Shown in pieces: positions 35,888 through 46,366 of a stretch of DNA of 64,000 bases. Location of the stretch: positions 1,628,798 to 1,692,797 of the forward strand of contig NZ_CP061280.1 of assembly GCF_014541205.1 (NCBI RefSeq). The letters are read 5' to 3'. The first letter of the stretch is position 1, and each line of letters begins with the position of its first letter. The position numbers and the translations under genes are program-made. The notes beneath the pieces are model-generated. The model did no database searches. It worked only from the letters and a program-made list of their open reading frames with translations, and was not told the DNA's origin. The DNA is from Mannheimia bovis. Lineage in GTDB: Bacteria; Pseudomonadota; Gammaproteobacteria; Enterobacterales; Pasteurellaceae.

Positions 35888-36862
35888 ATGACTCTTGCTC
35901 TTGCTGCCATTATCGGTGGCTTAATTGTGTTAGTTTGGAGTGCTGACCGCTTTGTTGATGGAGCTGCTTCTGCCGCTCGCCATTTTGGTATGACACCACT
36001 TTTAATCGGTATTGTCATTATTGGCTTTGGTACATCAGCCCCAGAGATGATCGTTTCAGCTTCATCTGCATTAAGCGGTTCTCCCGGCATTGCACTCGGT
36101 AACGCTTACGGCTCAAACATTACCAATATCGCTCTTATTTTAGGTTTAACTGCCATCATTAAACCTCTGTTAGTACACTCTGATGTATTGAAAAAGGAAT
36201 TGCCGATTTTAATGGCAGTTACGCTACTTTCTGCCTATTTAGTTTACGATGCCAATATAACTACACTTGATGCAATCATTTTACTTTCTGTATTTGCTGC
36301 TTATATGGTTTGGACAGTCATTACCGCAATGAAAAGTAAAAATGATGCCTTAGGTACAGACGTTGATGCCGAACTAGCAAGCAATCAAATGCCGCTGGGA
36401 AAAGCTATTTTATGGGTTGTTCTCGGATTAGTTCTCTTAGTAATCAGTTCTCAATTCTTGGTATGGGGAGCAGTTGAAGTTGCAAAATTCTTTGGTGTGA
36501 GCGATTTAGTTATCGGTTTAACTATTGTAGCGGTTGGTACATCTTTACCTGAATTAGCTTCATCTATTGCTGCTGCTCGTAAAGGTGAAGTGGATTTAGC
36601 ATTAGGCAATATCATCGGTTCTAACTTATTTAATACTCTTGCGGTGGTAGGTATTGCAGGTGCAATCGAACCAATGCAAGCAGCGGCAGAAGTATTCTCT
36701 CGTGATATTGTTATTATGTCTGCCTTAACTTTCTTACTTTTTGTGTTTGGCTTGAATATATATCGCAGACCGGAAGGTGGAAGAATTAATCGTTTAGAAG
36801 GGATTGTATTGCTTTTATCTTTTGTCGCTTATAACTTCTATCTGTTTAAAACCGCTATCTAA
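35888..36862 (+). CDS. yrbG: Calcium/sodium antiporter of the CaCA family (YrbG)
   Basis: A 324-residue inner-membrane protein (325 in E. coli) with two inverted five-helix halves. Each half carries an alpha repeat: GFGTSAPEMIVSASSAL with GNAYGSNITNIALILG, and AVGTSLPELASSIAAA with GNIIGSNLFNTLAVVG. The paired acidic residues in the PE motifs bind Ca2+/Na+. AAGGATAATTT precedes the ATG. It stands alone here, without the kdsD-lptC genes that follow yrbG in E. coli. Confidence 0.93.
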   Translation: MTLALAAIIGGLIVLVWSADRFVDGAASAARHFGMTPLLIGIVIIGFGTSAPEMIVSASSALSGSPGIALGNAYGSNITNIALILGLTAIIKPLLVHSDVLKKELPILMAVTLLSAYLVYDANITTLDAIILLSVFAAYMVWTVITAMKSKNDALGTDVDAELASNQMPLGKAILWVVLGLVLLVISSQFLVWGAVEVAKFFGVSDLVIGLTIVAVGTSLPELASSIAAARKGEVDLALGNIIGSNLFNTLAVVGIAGAIEPMQAAAEVFSRDIVIMSALTFLLFVFGLNIYRRPEGGRINRLEGIVLLLSFVAYNFYLFKTAI

Positions 36863-36869
36863 ATAAACT

Positions 36870-36896
36870 AAAAGAGCCACTTTAAGTGGCTCTTTT
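36870..36896. terminator. Bidirectional terminator between yrbG and serC
   Basis: The 12-bp perfect stem AAAAGAGCCACT/AGTGGCTCTTTT with a 3-base loop has A- and T-runs built into the stem ends. Confidence 0.85.
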
Positions 36897-36916
36897 AATT
36901 ACTCATTACTTAGTTT

Positions 36917-37999
36917 TTAGGCATTACGCTGTTCAAATTCTTTCATAAACTCAATCAACGCTTTCACTCCCTCAATTGGCATTGCGTTATAAATTGAGGC
37001 ACGCATACCGCCTAGTACTTTATGTCCTTTTAATGCGTGTAAACCACAAGCGGTCGCCTCACTTACAAATTTTGCATTTAACTCGTCATTACCTGTGGTG
37101 AAGGTAACATTCATCAACGAGCGATTCTCTTTCGCTACCACGTTGTAATAGAATTTAGAATTATCTAAATAATCATATAACAAGCCGGCTTTTGCTAAAT
37201 TATGCTCTTCCGTCGCTTTTAAACCACCTTCTGCCAATAAATGTTTGAATACTAATGAACAAAGATACCACGCAAATGTTGGCGGTGTGTTAATCATTGA
37301 ATCTGCATCACGCTGAACCGCATAATTCCAAATAGATGGAGTATCTTTGCGGGCATTGCCGATTAAATCATCACGAATAATCACAATCGTAATACCTGCT
37401 GGTCCTAGATTTTTCTGGGCACCTGCATAAATCACGCCAAATTTGCTAATATCAATGCCACGAGCCAAAATATTTGATGACATATCCGCAACTAGCGGCG
37501 TGTTACCTACATTCGGAATATCAACAATTTCAACACCGCTAATAGTTTCATTGGTACAGTAATGCACATAATCATACTGATCAGCAATATCGCTAAAATC
37601 TAAGCGGTTTATTTTTAGTTGCGGATCGGTCTCTAAAATATTAATTTCATCAATTTCGGTGAAGTTACGCGCTTCTTTTGCCGCAGTTGCAGACCAATGC
37701 CCTGAATTTAAATAAAGAGCTTTGCCTTTTTTACCGATTAAGTTCATTGGAATAGCGGCAAACTGCCCTCTTGCTCCACCTTGTAAAAATAGAATACGAT
37801 AGTTATCCGGCACATTATAAAGCTGGCGTAAATCTGCCTCAGATTGAGCCGCTAACTCCATAAACAATTTACCACGATGGCTTACTTCCATTACCGAAGT
37901 GCCTTGATCTAACCAATTTAATAATTCGTGTTGTGCTTTTTCTAACACTTTTTTAGGCATCATTGCCGGACCTGCACTGAAGTTATAAACCTCTGTCAT
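36917..37999 (-). CDS. serC: Phosphoserine aminotransferase
   Basis: A PLP enzyme of serine synthesis (3-phosphohydroxypyruvate to phosphoserine) that also serves the PLP pathway. 360 residues. NFSAGPAMMPKKVLE starts the fold; the cofactor lysine is in IYAGAQKNLGPAGITIVIIR; RASIYNAMPIEGVKALIEFM ends it. Monocistronic. An uptake signal ACAAGCGGTC lies within the gene near 37047. Confidence 0.97.
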   Translation of the reverse strand: MTEVYNFSAGPAMMPKKVLEKAQHELLNWLDQGTSVMEVSHRGKLFMELAAQSEADLRQLYNVPDNYRILFLQGGARGQFAAIPMNLIGKKGKALYLNSGHWSATAAKEARNFTEIDEINILETDPQLKINRLDFSDIADQYDYVHYCTNETISGVEIVDIPNVGNTPLVADMSSNILARGIDISKFGVIYAGAQKNLGPAGITIVIIRDDLIGNARKDTPSIWNYAVQRDADSMINTPPTFAWYLCSLVFKHLLAEGGLKATEEHNLAKAGLLYDYLDNSKFYYNVVAKENRSLMNVTFTTGNDELNAKFVSEATACGLHALKGHKVLGGMRASIYNAMPIEGVKALIEFMKEFEQRNA

Positions 38000-38120
38000 T
38001 TTTCACCTCTTGTATTAAAAATAATGATTATATTCTATCCGAAAAATAGGGAAATGGTAGAGTGATTGGGAAATTATTTTCCTAACAAGCGGTCATATTT
38101 TCTAAAAAATTTACCAAAAT

Positions 38121-38150
38121 AAAACCCCTAACAAAAATTTGTTAGGGGTT
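38121..38150 (-). terminator. Terminator of the porin gene
   Basis: The 13-bp stem AACCCCTAACAAA/TTTGTTAGGGGTT is followed on the minus strand by TTATTTTGG. Confidence 0.8.
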
Positions 38151-38173
38151 AAACTAGATTAGCAAATCAGTAA

Positions 38174-39217
38174 TTACCAGTTTACGCGTAAACCAACACC
38201 GATTGCTTGTTCTGCTTTTTTCGCAGAACGAGAACCATCTACATTGTGGTCTCTTGCTGTTACATATTTACCTTCAACGAAAGCAACTACGTTTTTGTGG
38301 AATTTATAATCAGTACCAGCTAAGAAGCCGTGTGATTTGTTTTTATTACCATTGTAGCGTTCAGTATGACCGTAGCTATAGTTAGCATAAACAGATGATT
38401 TATCTGTTAATTGAACTTTAACCATCGGACCTACGTAGTATTTTTTCTGTTTTGCTGAGCCTTTTTTCTCAACTTCGTAACCACCATCAACACCAATTAC
38501 AGCTGCATCGCTTAGGTTATAACCAATTGCTGCATCAAATGCGTTTGCACGGATTTTATCTGCTGAATCTGTTTTATAGTGTGTACGACCGTAAGCACCT
38601 TGTAAGATCCAGTTGTTTACTTCATAGATTGCACCAAACCCGTAGCCATTTTTGATTGCTTTATTTAATGCATCACCATTATTTTTTTCATCTTGGCTAA
38701 AGTTATAGTTACCGCTTAATGTTAAACCTTCAATACCATTATAATCATAACGAATTGCACTTGTACTAGTTGTTTTTACATAGTCACCTAATAAACCATA
38801 TTCATAGTCATTTGCTAAACCAACATCGTCTGCAATTACAGCTTGTTTACCGAAAGTAATTTGACCATACTCTTTTTGACCTAAACCAACGAATGCACTG
38901 TGAGCATATAAGCTACCAAAGTCAGAGTTTTGGTCACCTTTAAAACGCACTTGTACTTGACCTAAAGCGTAGAAACCGTTGTCATTTAATGCGTGGTTTA
39001 CTTTCACGCCAAAACGAGTACCTGCGTTACGTAATTTGGTATCTCCGTTATCTTCAGTAGCATCTTTTTTGCCAGCTGTTTTTGTTGTTTGGTTATCTGC
39101 GATTACACGAACAGAACCCCAGAAATCTACTTTTGTACCTTCTGCATCATATACTACAGTTGCTGATGCTGAAGCTGCGAATGCAGTTAGTGCTAATGCA
39201 ACTAATGTTTTTTTCAT
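38174..39217 (-). CDS. Outer-membrane general porin (OmpP2-like)
   Basis: A 347-residue beta-barrel of the Gram-negative porin family, a trimeric channel for small solutes. The signal peptide is MKKTLVALALTAFAASASA; the mature barrel starts TVVYDAEGTKVDFWGSVRV and ends with the outer-membrane insertion signal GVGLRVNW (terminal Trp). GSLYAHSAFVGLGQKEYGQI with FGKQ is the usual porin constriction-loop neighbourhood. ATG 39217 follows AAGGTG. High expression is expected. Surface loops (ATEDNGDTK, NGNKNKS) are the variable antigenic parts. Confidence 0.93.
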   Translation of the reverse strand: MKKTLVALALTAFAASASATVVYDAEGTKVDFWGSVRVIADNQTTKTAGKKDATEDNGDTKLRNAGTRFGVKVNHALNDNGFYALGQVQVRFKGDQNSDFGSLYAHSAFVGLGQKEYGQITFGKQAVIADDVGLANDYEYGLLGDYVKTTSTSAIRYDYNGIEGLTLSGNYNFSQDEKNNGDALNKAIKNGYGFGAIYEVNNWILQGAYGRTHYKTDSADKIRANAFDAAIGYNLSDAAVIGVDGGYEVEKKGSAKQKKYYVGPMVKVQLTDKSSVYANYSYGHTERYNGNKNKSHGFLAGTDYKFHKNVVAFVEGKYVTARDHNVDGSRSAKKAEQAIGVGLRVNW

Positions 39218-39256
39218 AATTTTCACCTTAGATTTTTATATGTTGTATAATAGCTA

Positions 39257-39282
39257 TTGCTCTCGTTAAGGTGTAAGAGCAA
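39257..39282 (-). promoter_or_regulatory. Leader hairpin of the porin mRNA
   Basis: The arms TTGCTCT/AGAGCAA with a 12-base loop lie about 40 bases upstream of the start codon in the predicted 5' untranslated region. Porin leaders are frequent small-RNA targets. Confidence 0.35.
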
Positions 39283-39333
39283 CACTCCAAATCACAATGG
39301 TAGGCAATATAGCTTCACATTGTTTTCATAAGC

Positions 39334-39362
39334 ATAATTGCAAAAAGACAAGTTAATGTCAA
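39334..39362 (-). promoter_or_regulatory. Porin promoter
   Basis: On the minus strand: perfect -35 TTGACA (39362-39357), then 17 bases, then AATTAT (39339-39334). It would give a leader of about 110 bases. Confidence 0.5.
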
Positions 39363-39710
39363 TAGCTTAAGCTCTTTTTTACATATCAAAATAATCTTTT
39401 TAAATCAAAAAGTTAGATAATTTTAATTTCATTTGGAGAATTTTACTCATTCCACTCCAACTTTGGAAAATTTATAGCTCTTTGAAAAATAAGGCTTTTT
39501 TATATTTTATCTTATTAAGTTATACAATTTTAAAAAGGTTTACTCATCTCATTTATTTGATTATTATTTAATCAGGTAAATTTTAAGCTGTTTTTTATCT
39601 TGCTTTACAAAAAATAGTTTATATGAACCGCTTTTAGATAACTTTTTGCTTTCATTATAATTTTATATACAATGGTACTGTTTCTAACTTTACTGCCTAT
39701 AAATTTTAAT
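39363..39710. other. AT-rich gap between porin and priC
   Basis: Apart from the priC -10 (TATAAT near 39657) no gene, repeat or strong structure is seen. Three A/T-rich stretches may act as UP elements for the porin. Confidence 0.4.
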
Positions 39711-40229
39711 ATGCAAAAATACATTTTTCTTGCTCAAATAAAGCAGAATTTAACTGAATCATCCTCTTTTTCTGAACAAAAAATCACGATTAATTCTAGC
39801 TTTTTTCCTAAGCAATCCGGTCTAGTAAGTTTTTTTATTAATGAAATCGAAAAAACTGCGGAGCAGTTACTCAATCAAAAAGATATTGAATATAGTGAAT
39901 TTTACGCTGAAAAGCTGATTAAGCAATTTGATGCACTTAATAGTGCTATTAATAAAATTCAAGAGAAAAAGAACGTAGCCCAATTTCAATCTTCTTTTCA
40001 ATTTGCATCAAATATTCACACTCTTTCGCCGAATAAACGCTTACAGGAATACCGTAAGGCATTAAGAGCACTGAATGAAAAGATGAGTTGGTTAATGGAA
40101 AAGAATTATAATCAGGAAAATGAGATATTAAAGCAAGAACTGCAAAATCAAATTATAGAAACAGAATACCGCAAAAAGAAGTGTACTCAGGCGATTGAGG
40201 ATTTAGAACAGGAATTGTTATTTAAATAA
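39711..40229 (+). CDS. priC: Primosomal replication protein N'' (PriC)
   Basis: A 172-residue helical protein of the PriC family, which helps reload the replicative helicase at stalled forks. It fits the Pasteurellaceae PriC pattern: FINEIEKTAEQLLNQKDIEY, FYAEKLIKQFDALNSAI and NKRLQEYRKALRALNEKMSW, with a C-terminal helix of Arg/Lys/Glu. The start is uncertain: no ribosome site precedes ATG 39711 or ATG 39672, but a TATAAT at 39657 argues that transcription begins after the first. Confidence in the family is good but not complete because PriC is poorly conserved. Confidence 0.78.
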   Translation: MQKYIFLAQIKQNLTESSSFSEQKITINSSFFPKQSGLVSFFINEIEKTAEQLLNQKDIEYSEFYAEKLIKQFDALNSAINKIQEKKNVAQFQSSFQFASNIHTLSPNKRLQEYRKALRALNEKMSWLMEKNYNQENEILKQELQNQIIETEYRKKKCTQAIEDLEQELLFK

Positions 40230-40252
40230 ATAGGCACTTGAATAGTGCCTAT
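40230..40252. terminator. Bidirectional terminator between priC and galU
   Basis: The 9-bp perfect stem ATAGGCACT/AGTGCCTAT with a 5-base loop is followed on the minus strand by TTATTTAAAT; the plus side has only TCTCC, so it acts mainly on galU. Confidence 0.6.
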
Positions 40253-40268
40253 CTCCAGTAAGATAACG

Positions 40269-41156
40269 TTATAGAGATTTCGCTAAATCTTTAATAAATA
40301 CTTTAAATTCTTTTCCGCATTTATCGTGATTTAAGCTATATTCAACGAAAGCCTTCATATAACCGACTTTATCACCGCAGTCGAATGAGCGACCAGTCAT
40401 ATTAAAGGCTTCAACCATTTCTTGGTGAATAAGCATATCAATTGCATCGGTAAGCTGAATTTCATCACCCACACCGACCGGGGTTTTCTCCAGTAATTCC
40501 CAAATGTTTGCTGAAAATACATAACGTCCGACAACTGCAAGATTAGAAGGGGCTTCTTCTATACTCGGCTTTTCCACCATTTTTACAATAGGTGCAGAGC
40601 CACCTAACGGGATATCAACCCCATTGCAATCAGCCACACCGTAGCTACTCACATTTTCCATCGGTACAGGTGCAACCATAATTTGACTATAACCTGTTTC
40701 CTTAAAGCGTTTAACCATTGCAGCTAAGTTTTCTGTTTTTTGGTCTGCTGTAAATTCGCCTAATAATACGTCAGGTAATACTACCGCAAATGGCTCATTG
40801 CCCACTACTGCTCTGCCACATAAAACCGCGTGCCCTAAACCTTTTGCTTGACCTTGACGGACGTGAATCAAACGAACATCTTTTGGAATAATAGAACGAA
40901 CTTCATCTAATAATTGGCGTTTAACACGCTTTTCAAGCATTGTTTCGAGCTCAAAAGAAGTATCAAAGTGGTTTTCGATAGCATTTTTTGAAGAATGTGT
41001 TACCAGTACAATTTCTTTGAAACCTGCTGATACACATTCATTAATGATATATTGAATTAAAGGTTTATCTGCAAGAGTAAGCATTTCTTTAGGAATAGCT
41101 TTTGTTGCAGGTAACATACGAGTACCAAGACCTGCAACGGGGATAATCACTTTCAT
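40269..41156 (-). CDS. galU: UTP-glucose-1-phosphate uridylyltransferase
   Basis: Makes UDP-glucose for lipooligosaccharide and capsule sugars. 295 residues. The nucleotide loop is [32 protein letters not shown] holds the metal aspartate; [20 protein letters not shown] and [20 protein letters not shown] are conserved. It lies 100 bases after manB on the same strand with an uptake-signal hairpin between them, so it probably has its own promoter or depends on readthrough. Confidence 0.96.
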   Translation of the reverse strand: MKVIIPVAGLGTRMLPATKAIPKEMLTLADKPLIQYIINECVSAGFKEIVLVTHSSKNAIENHFDTSFELETMLEKRVKRQLLDEVRSIIPKDVRLIHVRQGQAKGLGHAVLCGRAVVGNEPFAVVLPDVLLGEFTADQKTENLAAMVKRFKETGYSQIMVAPVPMENVSSYGVADCNGVDIPLGGSAPIVKMVEKPSIEEAPSNLAVVGRYVFSANIWELLEKTPVGVGDEIQLTDAIDMLIHQEMVEAFNMTGRSFDCGDKVGYMKAFVEYSLNHDKCGKEFKVFIKDLAKSL

Positions 41157-41194
41157 TTGAAATCCTTATGATATGTGAAGTTTTATTGAAAATA

Positions 41195-41222
41195 GACCGC
41201 TTGTAGTATATCGCAAGCGGTC
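41195..41222 (-). terminator. Uptake-signal pair between manB and galU
   Basis: GACCGCTTG (41195-41203) and CAAGCGGTC (41214-41222) form a 9-bp perfect stem with a 10-base loop, followed on the minus strand by TATTTTC. Confidence 0.65.
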
Positions 41223-41255
41223 ATCTTTTTTCATTTTTTTACAAAAGTTTAAGCA

Positions 41256-42614
41256 TTACTGGCGTAATAAGGCTAAAATTTCATCGGTTTTTTGTTGCAT
41301 TAGGGTTTTATCGCCACGCGTTTCTAAATTTAAACGAACCACTGGTTCAGTATTAGAACTGCGTAAGTTAAAACGCCAGTTGTCAAATTCAACGCTAATA
41401 CCGTCTAAAGTTTCTACCTTTCCGTCTTTGTAGGCTTCTTTTACTCGAGCAATTGAGGCTTGTGCATCAGTTAATTTACTGTTAATTTCGCCCGGCGATG
41501 GAAATTTATCCAAACGTTCACCCACTAACTCACTCAATGATTTACCTGTGGTGCATAATAACTCTAAGGTTAATAGCCACGGGATCATACCACTGTCGCA
41601 GTAGAAGAAATCACGGAAATAGTGGTGTGCTGACATTTCACCACCATAAATCGCATCTACTTCACGCATTTTTTCTTTAATGAATGAATGCCCTGATTTA
41701 GACATTACCGGCTCACCGCCTGCCTCACGAACAAGCTCTTCCGTATTCCAAATCAAACGTGGATCGTAGATGATCTTCGCCCCTTTATTTTTAGCTAAGA
41801 AGGCTTGTGATAGTAAACCTACCACATAATAACCTTCGATAAAGCCACCTTTTTCATCAAAGAAGAAACATCGGTCAAAATCGCCATCAAAAGCAATACC
41901 GATGTCAGCGTTGTTTTCTAAAACGGCTTTAATAGAATCTTCACGGTTTTCGTGTAGAATTGGGTTAGGAATACCATTTGGGAAATTGCCATCTGGGTTA
42001 TTATGAACTTTAATAAACTCAACCGGCACTTGTTGGGCTTTGAATTGTGCTTCAATCGCATCAATGATTTGTCCTGCTGCTCCGTTACCAGAATTAATCA
42101 TTAATTTTTTAGGCGTAAGCTTAGTTAAATCAATGTAAGACAATAAATGTTCAACATAATCACCTTGTACTGATTTTTGTTTGTATTTACCTCGTTTTTC
42201 AACAGCTGGGAAATTATTCTCCTCTGCCAAACGTTGAATATCGGCTAAGCCTGTATCGGCACTAATCGGGCGAGAACCTTCACGCACCAATTTCATACCG
42301 TTATAATCCATCGGATTATGACTTGCTGTTACTTGGATACCACCATCTGCTTGTAAGAAAGAGGTAGCAAAATAAACCTCTTCTGTACCGGTTAAACCTA
42401 AGTCGATAACATCAACACCTGAATCCAATAATCCGTTTGTAACTGCACTTTTCAATTCGTTGCTGGTTAAACGAACATCTCCACCTACTACGATTGATTT
42501 TGGCTTTAGATATTGCCCAAAAGCACGTCCGATACGATATGCAATATCCGTATTCAATTCAGTGCCTAATTGACCGCGAATATCATACGCTTTAAAACAA
42601 GTGAGTTTTCCCAT
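41256..42614 (-). CDS. manB: Phosphomannomutase/phosphoglucomutase
   Basis: A 452-residue alpha-D-phosphohexomutase of the CpsG/RfbK branch that interconverts hexose 6- and 1-phosphates for nucleotide-sugar supply. The phosphoserine loop is [13 protein letters not shown], the metal loop [14 protein letters not shown], the sugar-specificity loop [10 protein letters not shown], and the phosphate-binding loop [12 protein letters not shown]. Located directly upstream of galU, matching a sugar-nucleotide role. Ribosome site AAGGAATAT. Confidence 0.93.
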   Translation of the reverse strand: MGKLTCFKAYDIRGQLGTELNTDIAYRIGRAFGQYLKPKSIVVGGDVRLTSNELKSAVTNGLLDSGVDVIDLGLTGTEEVYFATSFLQADGGIQVTASHNPMDYNGMKLVREGSRPISADTGLADIQRLAEENNFPAVEKRGKYKQKSVQGDYVEHLLSYIDLTKLTPKKLMINSGNGAAGQIIDAIEAQFKAQQVPVEFIKVHNNPDGNFPNGIPNPILHENREDSIKAVLENNADIGIAFDGDFDRCFFFDEKGGFIEGYYVVGLLSQAFLAKNKGAKIIYDPRLIWNTEELVREAGGEPVMSKSGHSFIKEKMREVDAIYGGEMSAHHYFRDFFYCDSGMIPWLLTLELLCTTGKSLSELVGERLDKFPSPGEINSKLTDAQASIARVKEAYKDGKVETLDGISVEFDNWRFNLRSSNTEPVVRLNLETRGDKTLMQQKTDEILALLRQ

Positions 42615-42643
42615 AGTATATTCCTTGTGAGGTTAATGAATAA

Positions 42644-42826
42644 TCAGAATTTATCCTCTTCTGCTGAGGCTTTAATCCTTTCATAGATCTCTTGACGGTG
42701 AACTGAGATTTCTTTTGGTGCATTCACACCTAATTTCACTTGGTTTCCTCGAATGTTGAGTACCGTAATCTCAACATTGTCTCCTACGAGTAAAACCTCC
42801 CCAATCTTACGAGTTAGAATAAGCAT
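42644..42826 (-). CDS. csrA: Carbon storage regulator CsrA
   Basis: A 60-residue dimeric RNA-binding protein that represses translation at GGA motifs. [20 protein letters not shown] is the near-invariant start, with key residues Leu4 and Arg6; [10 protein letters not shown] has Arg44, the second RNA-contact residue. AAGGAGACAATT precedes the ATG. It follows alaS by 84 bases on the same strand, the usual order, with hairpins between them. Confidence 0.97.
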   Translation of the reverse strand: MLILTRKIGEVLLVGDNVEITVLNIRGNQVKLGVNAPKEISVHRQEIYERIKASAEEDKF

Positions 42827-42850
42827 AATTGTCTCCTTACTGGGTTAAAA

Positions 42851-42896
42851 ACTCTTTATGACAAGAGTAAATTTTTGAAGGCGAGTTTATCTCGCC
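42851..42896 (-). terminator. Terminator-like hairpins between alaS and csrA
   Basis: The stem GGCGAG/CTCGCC (42880-42896) is followed on the minus strand by TTCAAAAATTT, and a second stem ACTCTT/AAGAGT lies at 42851-42868. The T-run is poor, so partial readthrough into csrA is likely. Confidence 0.45.
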
Positions 42897-42910
42897 GTGT
42901 TATTATTTTG

Positions 42911-45535
42911 TTAAATTTTTTGAACAATCCATTCCTGAGCAAGACTTAATGCTTGTGGAATATTTTGAGGTTCAGAACCACCCGCCATTGCCATATCCGG
43001 ACGACCACCGCCTTTTCCTCCAACTGCAGCTGCCATTACACCAACTAATTCACCTGCATTTACTTTTGCCGTTAAATCTTTAGTTACACCCACAATAAGG
43101 CTTACTTTACCTTCGATTTCAGTAGCAAAGGCAATTACACCTGAACCAAGTTGATTTTTCAGATCGTCTACCATTGTACGGAGTGCTTTGCTATCTACAT
43201 TATCCAGTTTTTCAATGATGACATTCACACCATTAATCTGTTTCGCTGATTTTGCTAATTCTCCACCCGCTTGTGCAGCTTGCTTTTCTTTCAGGTTTTG
43301 TAGCTCTTTCTCTGCTTTTTTCGCTTTATCTTGTAATTGCTGAATTTTCTCCACAATTGAGGCTTGATCTGCTTTCAGAAGGTCAGCAATTTGGTTTAGT
43401 ACCTGTTGTTGGCTGTGTAATAACGCAATTGCCTTTTCTCCGGTTACTGCTTCTACACGACGAATACCAGCAGCTACTGCACCTTCAGATACAAATTTAA
43501 ATAAGCCAATATCACCTGTTTGTCTGACGTGAATACCACCACATAACTCAATTGAGAATGCTCCCATTTCAACTACGCGTACTACATCACCGTATTTCTC
43601 GCCAAATAGTGCCATTGCCCCTTTTTCTTTTGCTTGTTCAATACCCATTGTACCAATTTGAACTTGGATATTTTCACGAATCTTCGCATTAACAATACGC
43701 TCAATTTCTTCTAAATCCGCTTTTGCAATTGCTTCCGGTTGAGAGAAATCAAAACGTAAACTATCTTCAGACACTAAAGAGCCTTTTTGTGCAACGTGGT
43801 CGCCTAATACTTCACGGAGTGCTGCGTGCAGTAAATGCGTTGCACTGTGATTTGAAGTGATTGCTTGGCGACGTTCCACATTTACGAGTGCTGAAACTAC
43901 ATCACCAATCGCTAAAACGCCACCATTTAATTGCCCAATATGCCCCCAAACTTGACCATATTTTTGGGTATCATTCACTTGAAACAAACCTAACGGCGAA
44001 CTAATTTCACCTCTATCACCTACTTGACCACCTGATTCAGCATAAAACGGCGTTTGGTCCAAAATCACCACAGCATTATCACCTGATTCGATTTTTTCAA
44101 CTGCAATACCATTACAGAATAAGCCCACTACTTTTGCGTTATACGCAGTTTGTTCATAACCTAAAAACTTGGTTTGCCCCTCTACTTTAATCACATTATT
44201 GTAATCTACACCGAAATTACTGCTGGCTTTCGCTCGCTCACGCTGAGCCGTCATTGCTGCTTCAAAGCCTTTTTCATCAATCACAATATTTCGTTCACGG
44301 CAAACATCAGCGGTTAAATCAAGTGGAAAACCGTAAGTATCGTAAAGTTTAAATGCTACATCGCCAGAAAGTGTGTTATTTTCCACTTTTGCTAATGCTT
44401 CTTCTAATAAATTTAAGCCACGCTCTAATGTGCGAGCGAACTGCTCTTCTTCTGCTTTTAATGCTTTTTGAATATGAGCTTGTTTCTGAGCCACCACTTC
44501 TCCTGCTTGCCCCATTACTTTTGCAAGGGTCGGTACAAGTTTGTAGAAGAAGGCTTCTTTTGCCCCTAAAATATTGCCGTGGCGAACTGCTCTGCGGATA
44601 ATACGGCGTAATACATAGCCACGTCCTTCGTTAGATGGCATAACGCCATCAGCAATTAAATAAGAACAAGCACGAATGTGATCAGCCACCACACGTAAAG
44701 ATTTATTATCTAAATCAGACACATTGAGAAGCGATGCTACTTCTTTAATTAAAGTTTGGAAAATATCAATTTCGTAGTTGGAATTCACGTGCTGCATTAC
44801 CGCAGTCATACGCTCTAAGCCCATACCGGTATCCACAGACGGTTTAGGTAATTTTTCCATTGTGCCATCTGCTAAGCGATTGAACTGCATAAAGACGATA
44901 TTCCACACTTCAATATAACGGTCGCCATCTTCTTCAGGTGAACCCGGTAAGCCCCCCCAATGATCAGGTCCGTGATCGTAGAAAATCTCAGTACACGGAC
45001 CACAAGGACCAGTATCCCCCATTGCCCAGAAGTTGTCTGACGCATAAGGAGCACCTTTGTTATCACCAATACGAATAATATGATCTGTTGGAACACCTAC
45101 TTCTTTATTCCAAATCTCATAGGCTTCATCATCGGTTTCATAAACGGTAACGTATAATTTTTCTTTTGGTAAACCTAGCCATTGTGGCGATGTTAAATAT
45201 TCCCAGCCAAATTTAATCGCATCTTGTTTGAAATAATCGCCAAAGCTGAAATTTCCCATCATTTCAAAGAAAGTATGGTGGCGAGCTGTGTAACCTACAT
45301 TTTCTAAGTCATTGTGTTTACCACCAGCACGCACACAACGTTGAGCGGTGGTTGCACGAGTGTAAGGACGTTTTTCCAAACCAAGAAAAACATCTTTGAA
45401 TTGGTTCATACCCGCATTGGTAAATAATAGTGTCGGGTCATTTTCAGGCACAAGTGAACTGCTTGGAACAATGGTATGACCTTTAGTTTGGAAGAACTCT
45501 AAAAACGATTGTCTGATTTCTGAAGTTGTTTTCAT
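42911..45535 (-). CDS. alaS: Alanyl-tRNA synthetase
   Basis: A class II enzyme with editing of Ser/Gly-tRNA. 874 residues. The catalytic core has [15 protein letters not shown] and [19 protein letters not shown]; the editing domain has the zinc ligands in [19 protein letters not shown] and [17 protein letters not shown]; a coiled coil ([20 protein letters not shown]) leads to the C-terminal DHHA1 domain with [16 protein letters not shown]. Transcribed with or before csrA. Confidence 0.98.
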   Translation of the reverse strand: MKTTSEIRQSFLEFFQTKGHTIVPSSSLVPENDPTLLFTNAGMNQFKDVFLGLEKRPYTRATTAQRCVRAGGKHNDLENVGYTARHHTFFEMMGNFSFGDYFKQDAIKFGWEYLTSPQWLGLPKEKLYVTVYETDDEAYEIWNKEVGVPTDHIIRIGDNKGAPYASDNFWAMGDTGPCGPCTEIFYDHGPDHWGGLPGSPEEDGDRYIEVWNIVFMQFNRLADGTMEKLPKPSVDTGMGLERMTAVMQHVNSNYEIDIFQTLIKEVASLLNVSDLDNKSLRVVADHIRACSYLIADGVMPSNEGRGYVLRRIIRRAVRHGNILGAKEAFFYKLVPTLAKVMGQAGEVVAQKQAHIQKALKAEEEQFARTLERGLNLLEEALAKVENNTLSGDVAFKLYDTYGFPLDLTADVCRERNIVIDEKGFEAAMTAQRERAKASSNFGVDYNNVIKVEGQTKFLGYEQTAYNAKVVGLFCNGIAVEKIESGDNAVVILDQTPFYAESGGQVGDRGEISSPLGLFQVNDTQKYGQVWGHIGQLNGGVLAIGDVVSALVNVERRQAITSNHSATHLLHAALREVLGDHVAQKGSLVSEDSLRFDFSQPEAIAKADLEEIERIVNAKIRENIQVQIGTMGIEQAKEKGAMALFGEKYGDVVRVVEMGAFSIELCGGIHVRQTGDIGLFKFVSEGAVAAGIRRVEAVTGEKAIALLHSQQQVLNQIADLLKADQASIVEKIQQLQDKAKKAEKELQNLKEKQAAQAGGELAKSAKQINGVNVIIEKLDNVDSKALRTMVDDLKNQLGSGVIAFATEIEGKVSLIVGVTKDLTAKVNAGELVGVMAAAVGGKGGGRPDMAMAGGSEPQNIPQALSLAQEWIVQKI

Positions 45536-45672
45536 TAAAAATACTCTTTTGAAAATAGAAGTTAAACTTTGATTTATCGTCTATTTTACACATTTTTTAT
45601 GCCATTTTGTTAGTCTAGTTCGGCTTATTTTTTAGATAATGAAAATATTTTTGCAAAATTTTGCTAAAAAAT

Positions 45673-45707
45673 AACCGCTTGTAGAGCAACCTCCCCCGCA
45701 AGCGGTT
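45673..45707 (-). terminator. Uptake-signal pair as uspA terminator
   Basis: AACCGCTTG (45673-45681) and CAAGCGGTT (45699-45707) form the stem, followed on the minus strand by ATTTTTTAG. Confidence 0.75.
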
Positions 45708-45729
45708 CATTTTCTTTAAAAATTTACAA

Positions 45730-46155
45730 CTATTCTTCTGATAGTGGCACAACAAGCATATCAATTGTAATATTATTCATTACTTGACGAGTTGAAGACA
45801 TAAATTTACTCCAGAAGTCTTGATGGTGCCCTGTAATCAATAAATCGACACTATGTTTATCCACAGCTTCTTCTAGTACTTGAGTAAAATCACCCGTACC
45901 ATTTAAACAATCAGAAACAGGATAATCTACCTTCGCTGCTAATTCTGCCAATGCAGTATTGGTTTCCGCAGCTGCACTATCTTGTACGGAAGACATATTA
46001 ATATCAATTAATCCTGTATATAAGTCAGAGAAATTAACATCAACATGAATAAGTGAAAGTTTAGCTCCACATTTTTCCGCTAATCCTGCACCTTTACGCA
46101 CTAGCACCAAACTTTCTTCTGAAAGATCAACTGCCACTAAAATATGTTTATACAT
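45730..46155 (-). CDS. uspA: Universal stress protein A
   Basis: A 141-residue cytoplasmic stress protein (144 in E. coli UspA), very close to it in YKHILVAVDLSEESLVLV, LSLIHVDVNFSDLYTGLIDI and ITGHHQDFWSKFMSSTRQVM. It is of the UspA subtype without the GxGxxG ATP loop. ATG 46155 follows AAGGAGATTATT. It is divergent from fnr, and an FNR-type box in the shared gap is spaced for activation of uspA. Confidence 0.95.
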   Translation of the reverse strand: MYKHILVAVDLSEESLVLVRKGAGLAEKCGAKLSLIHVDVNFSDLYTGLIDINMSSVQDSAAAETNTALAELAAKVDYPVSDCLNGTGDFTQVLEEAVDKHSVDLLITGHHQDFWSKFMSSTRQVMNNITIDMLVVPLSEE

Positions 46156-46224
46156 AATAATCTCCTTATTTAGACTTATCTTAATGATTTTAGAGCATAC
46201 TAACATACTCTAAAAAATAAAAAC

Positions 46225-46240
46225 TTGAAGTAGATCGCAA
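46225..46240 (-). promoter_or_regulatory. FNR/CRP-type box between uspA and fnr
   Basis: The plus strand reads TTGAAGTAGATCGCAA, compared with the FNR consensus TTGAT-n4-ATCAA. On the minus strand TAGTAT (46202-46197) is a possible -10 for uspA that places the box centre at about -41.5. It may also serve fnr autoregulation. Confidence 0.5.
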
Positions 46241-46366
46241 AAATCAATATTCGTTAAAAATTAATTTTATATTTGTAATACTTGTTTTTTTGCTCTTTGA
46301 TTCCACTTAGCTTTAGTGGTAAACTTTGCTCTAAATCAAATTTTAAGAACATTTAAGGTTGAATGG

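Noticed and set aside
43252..44601. Leu-rich frames antisense to alaS (43252-43500 and 44353-44601)
   Set aside because: Hydrophobic strings like these arise from the codon pattern of the real gene on the other strand.
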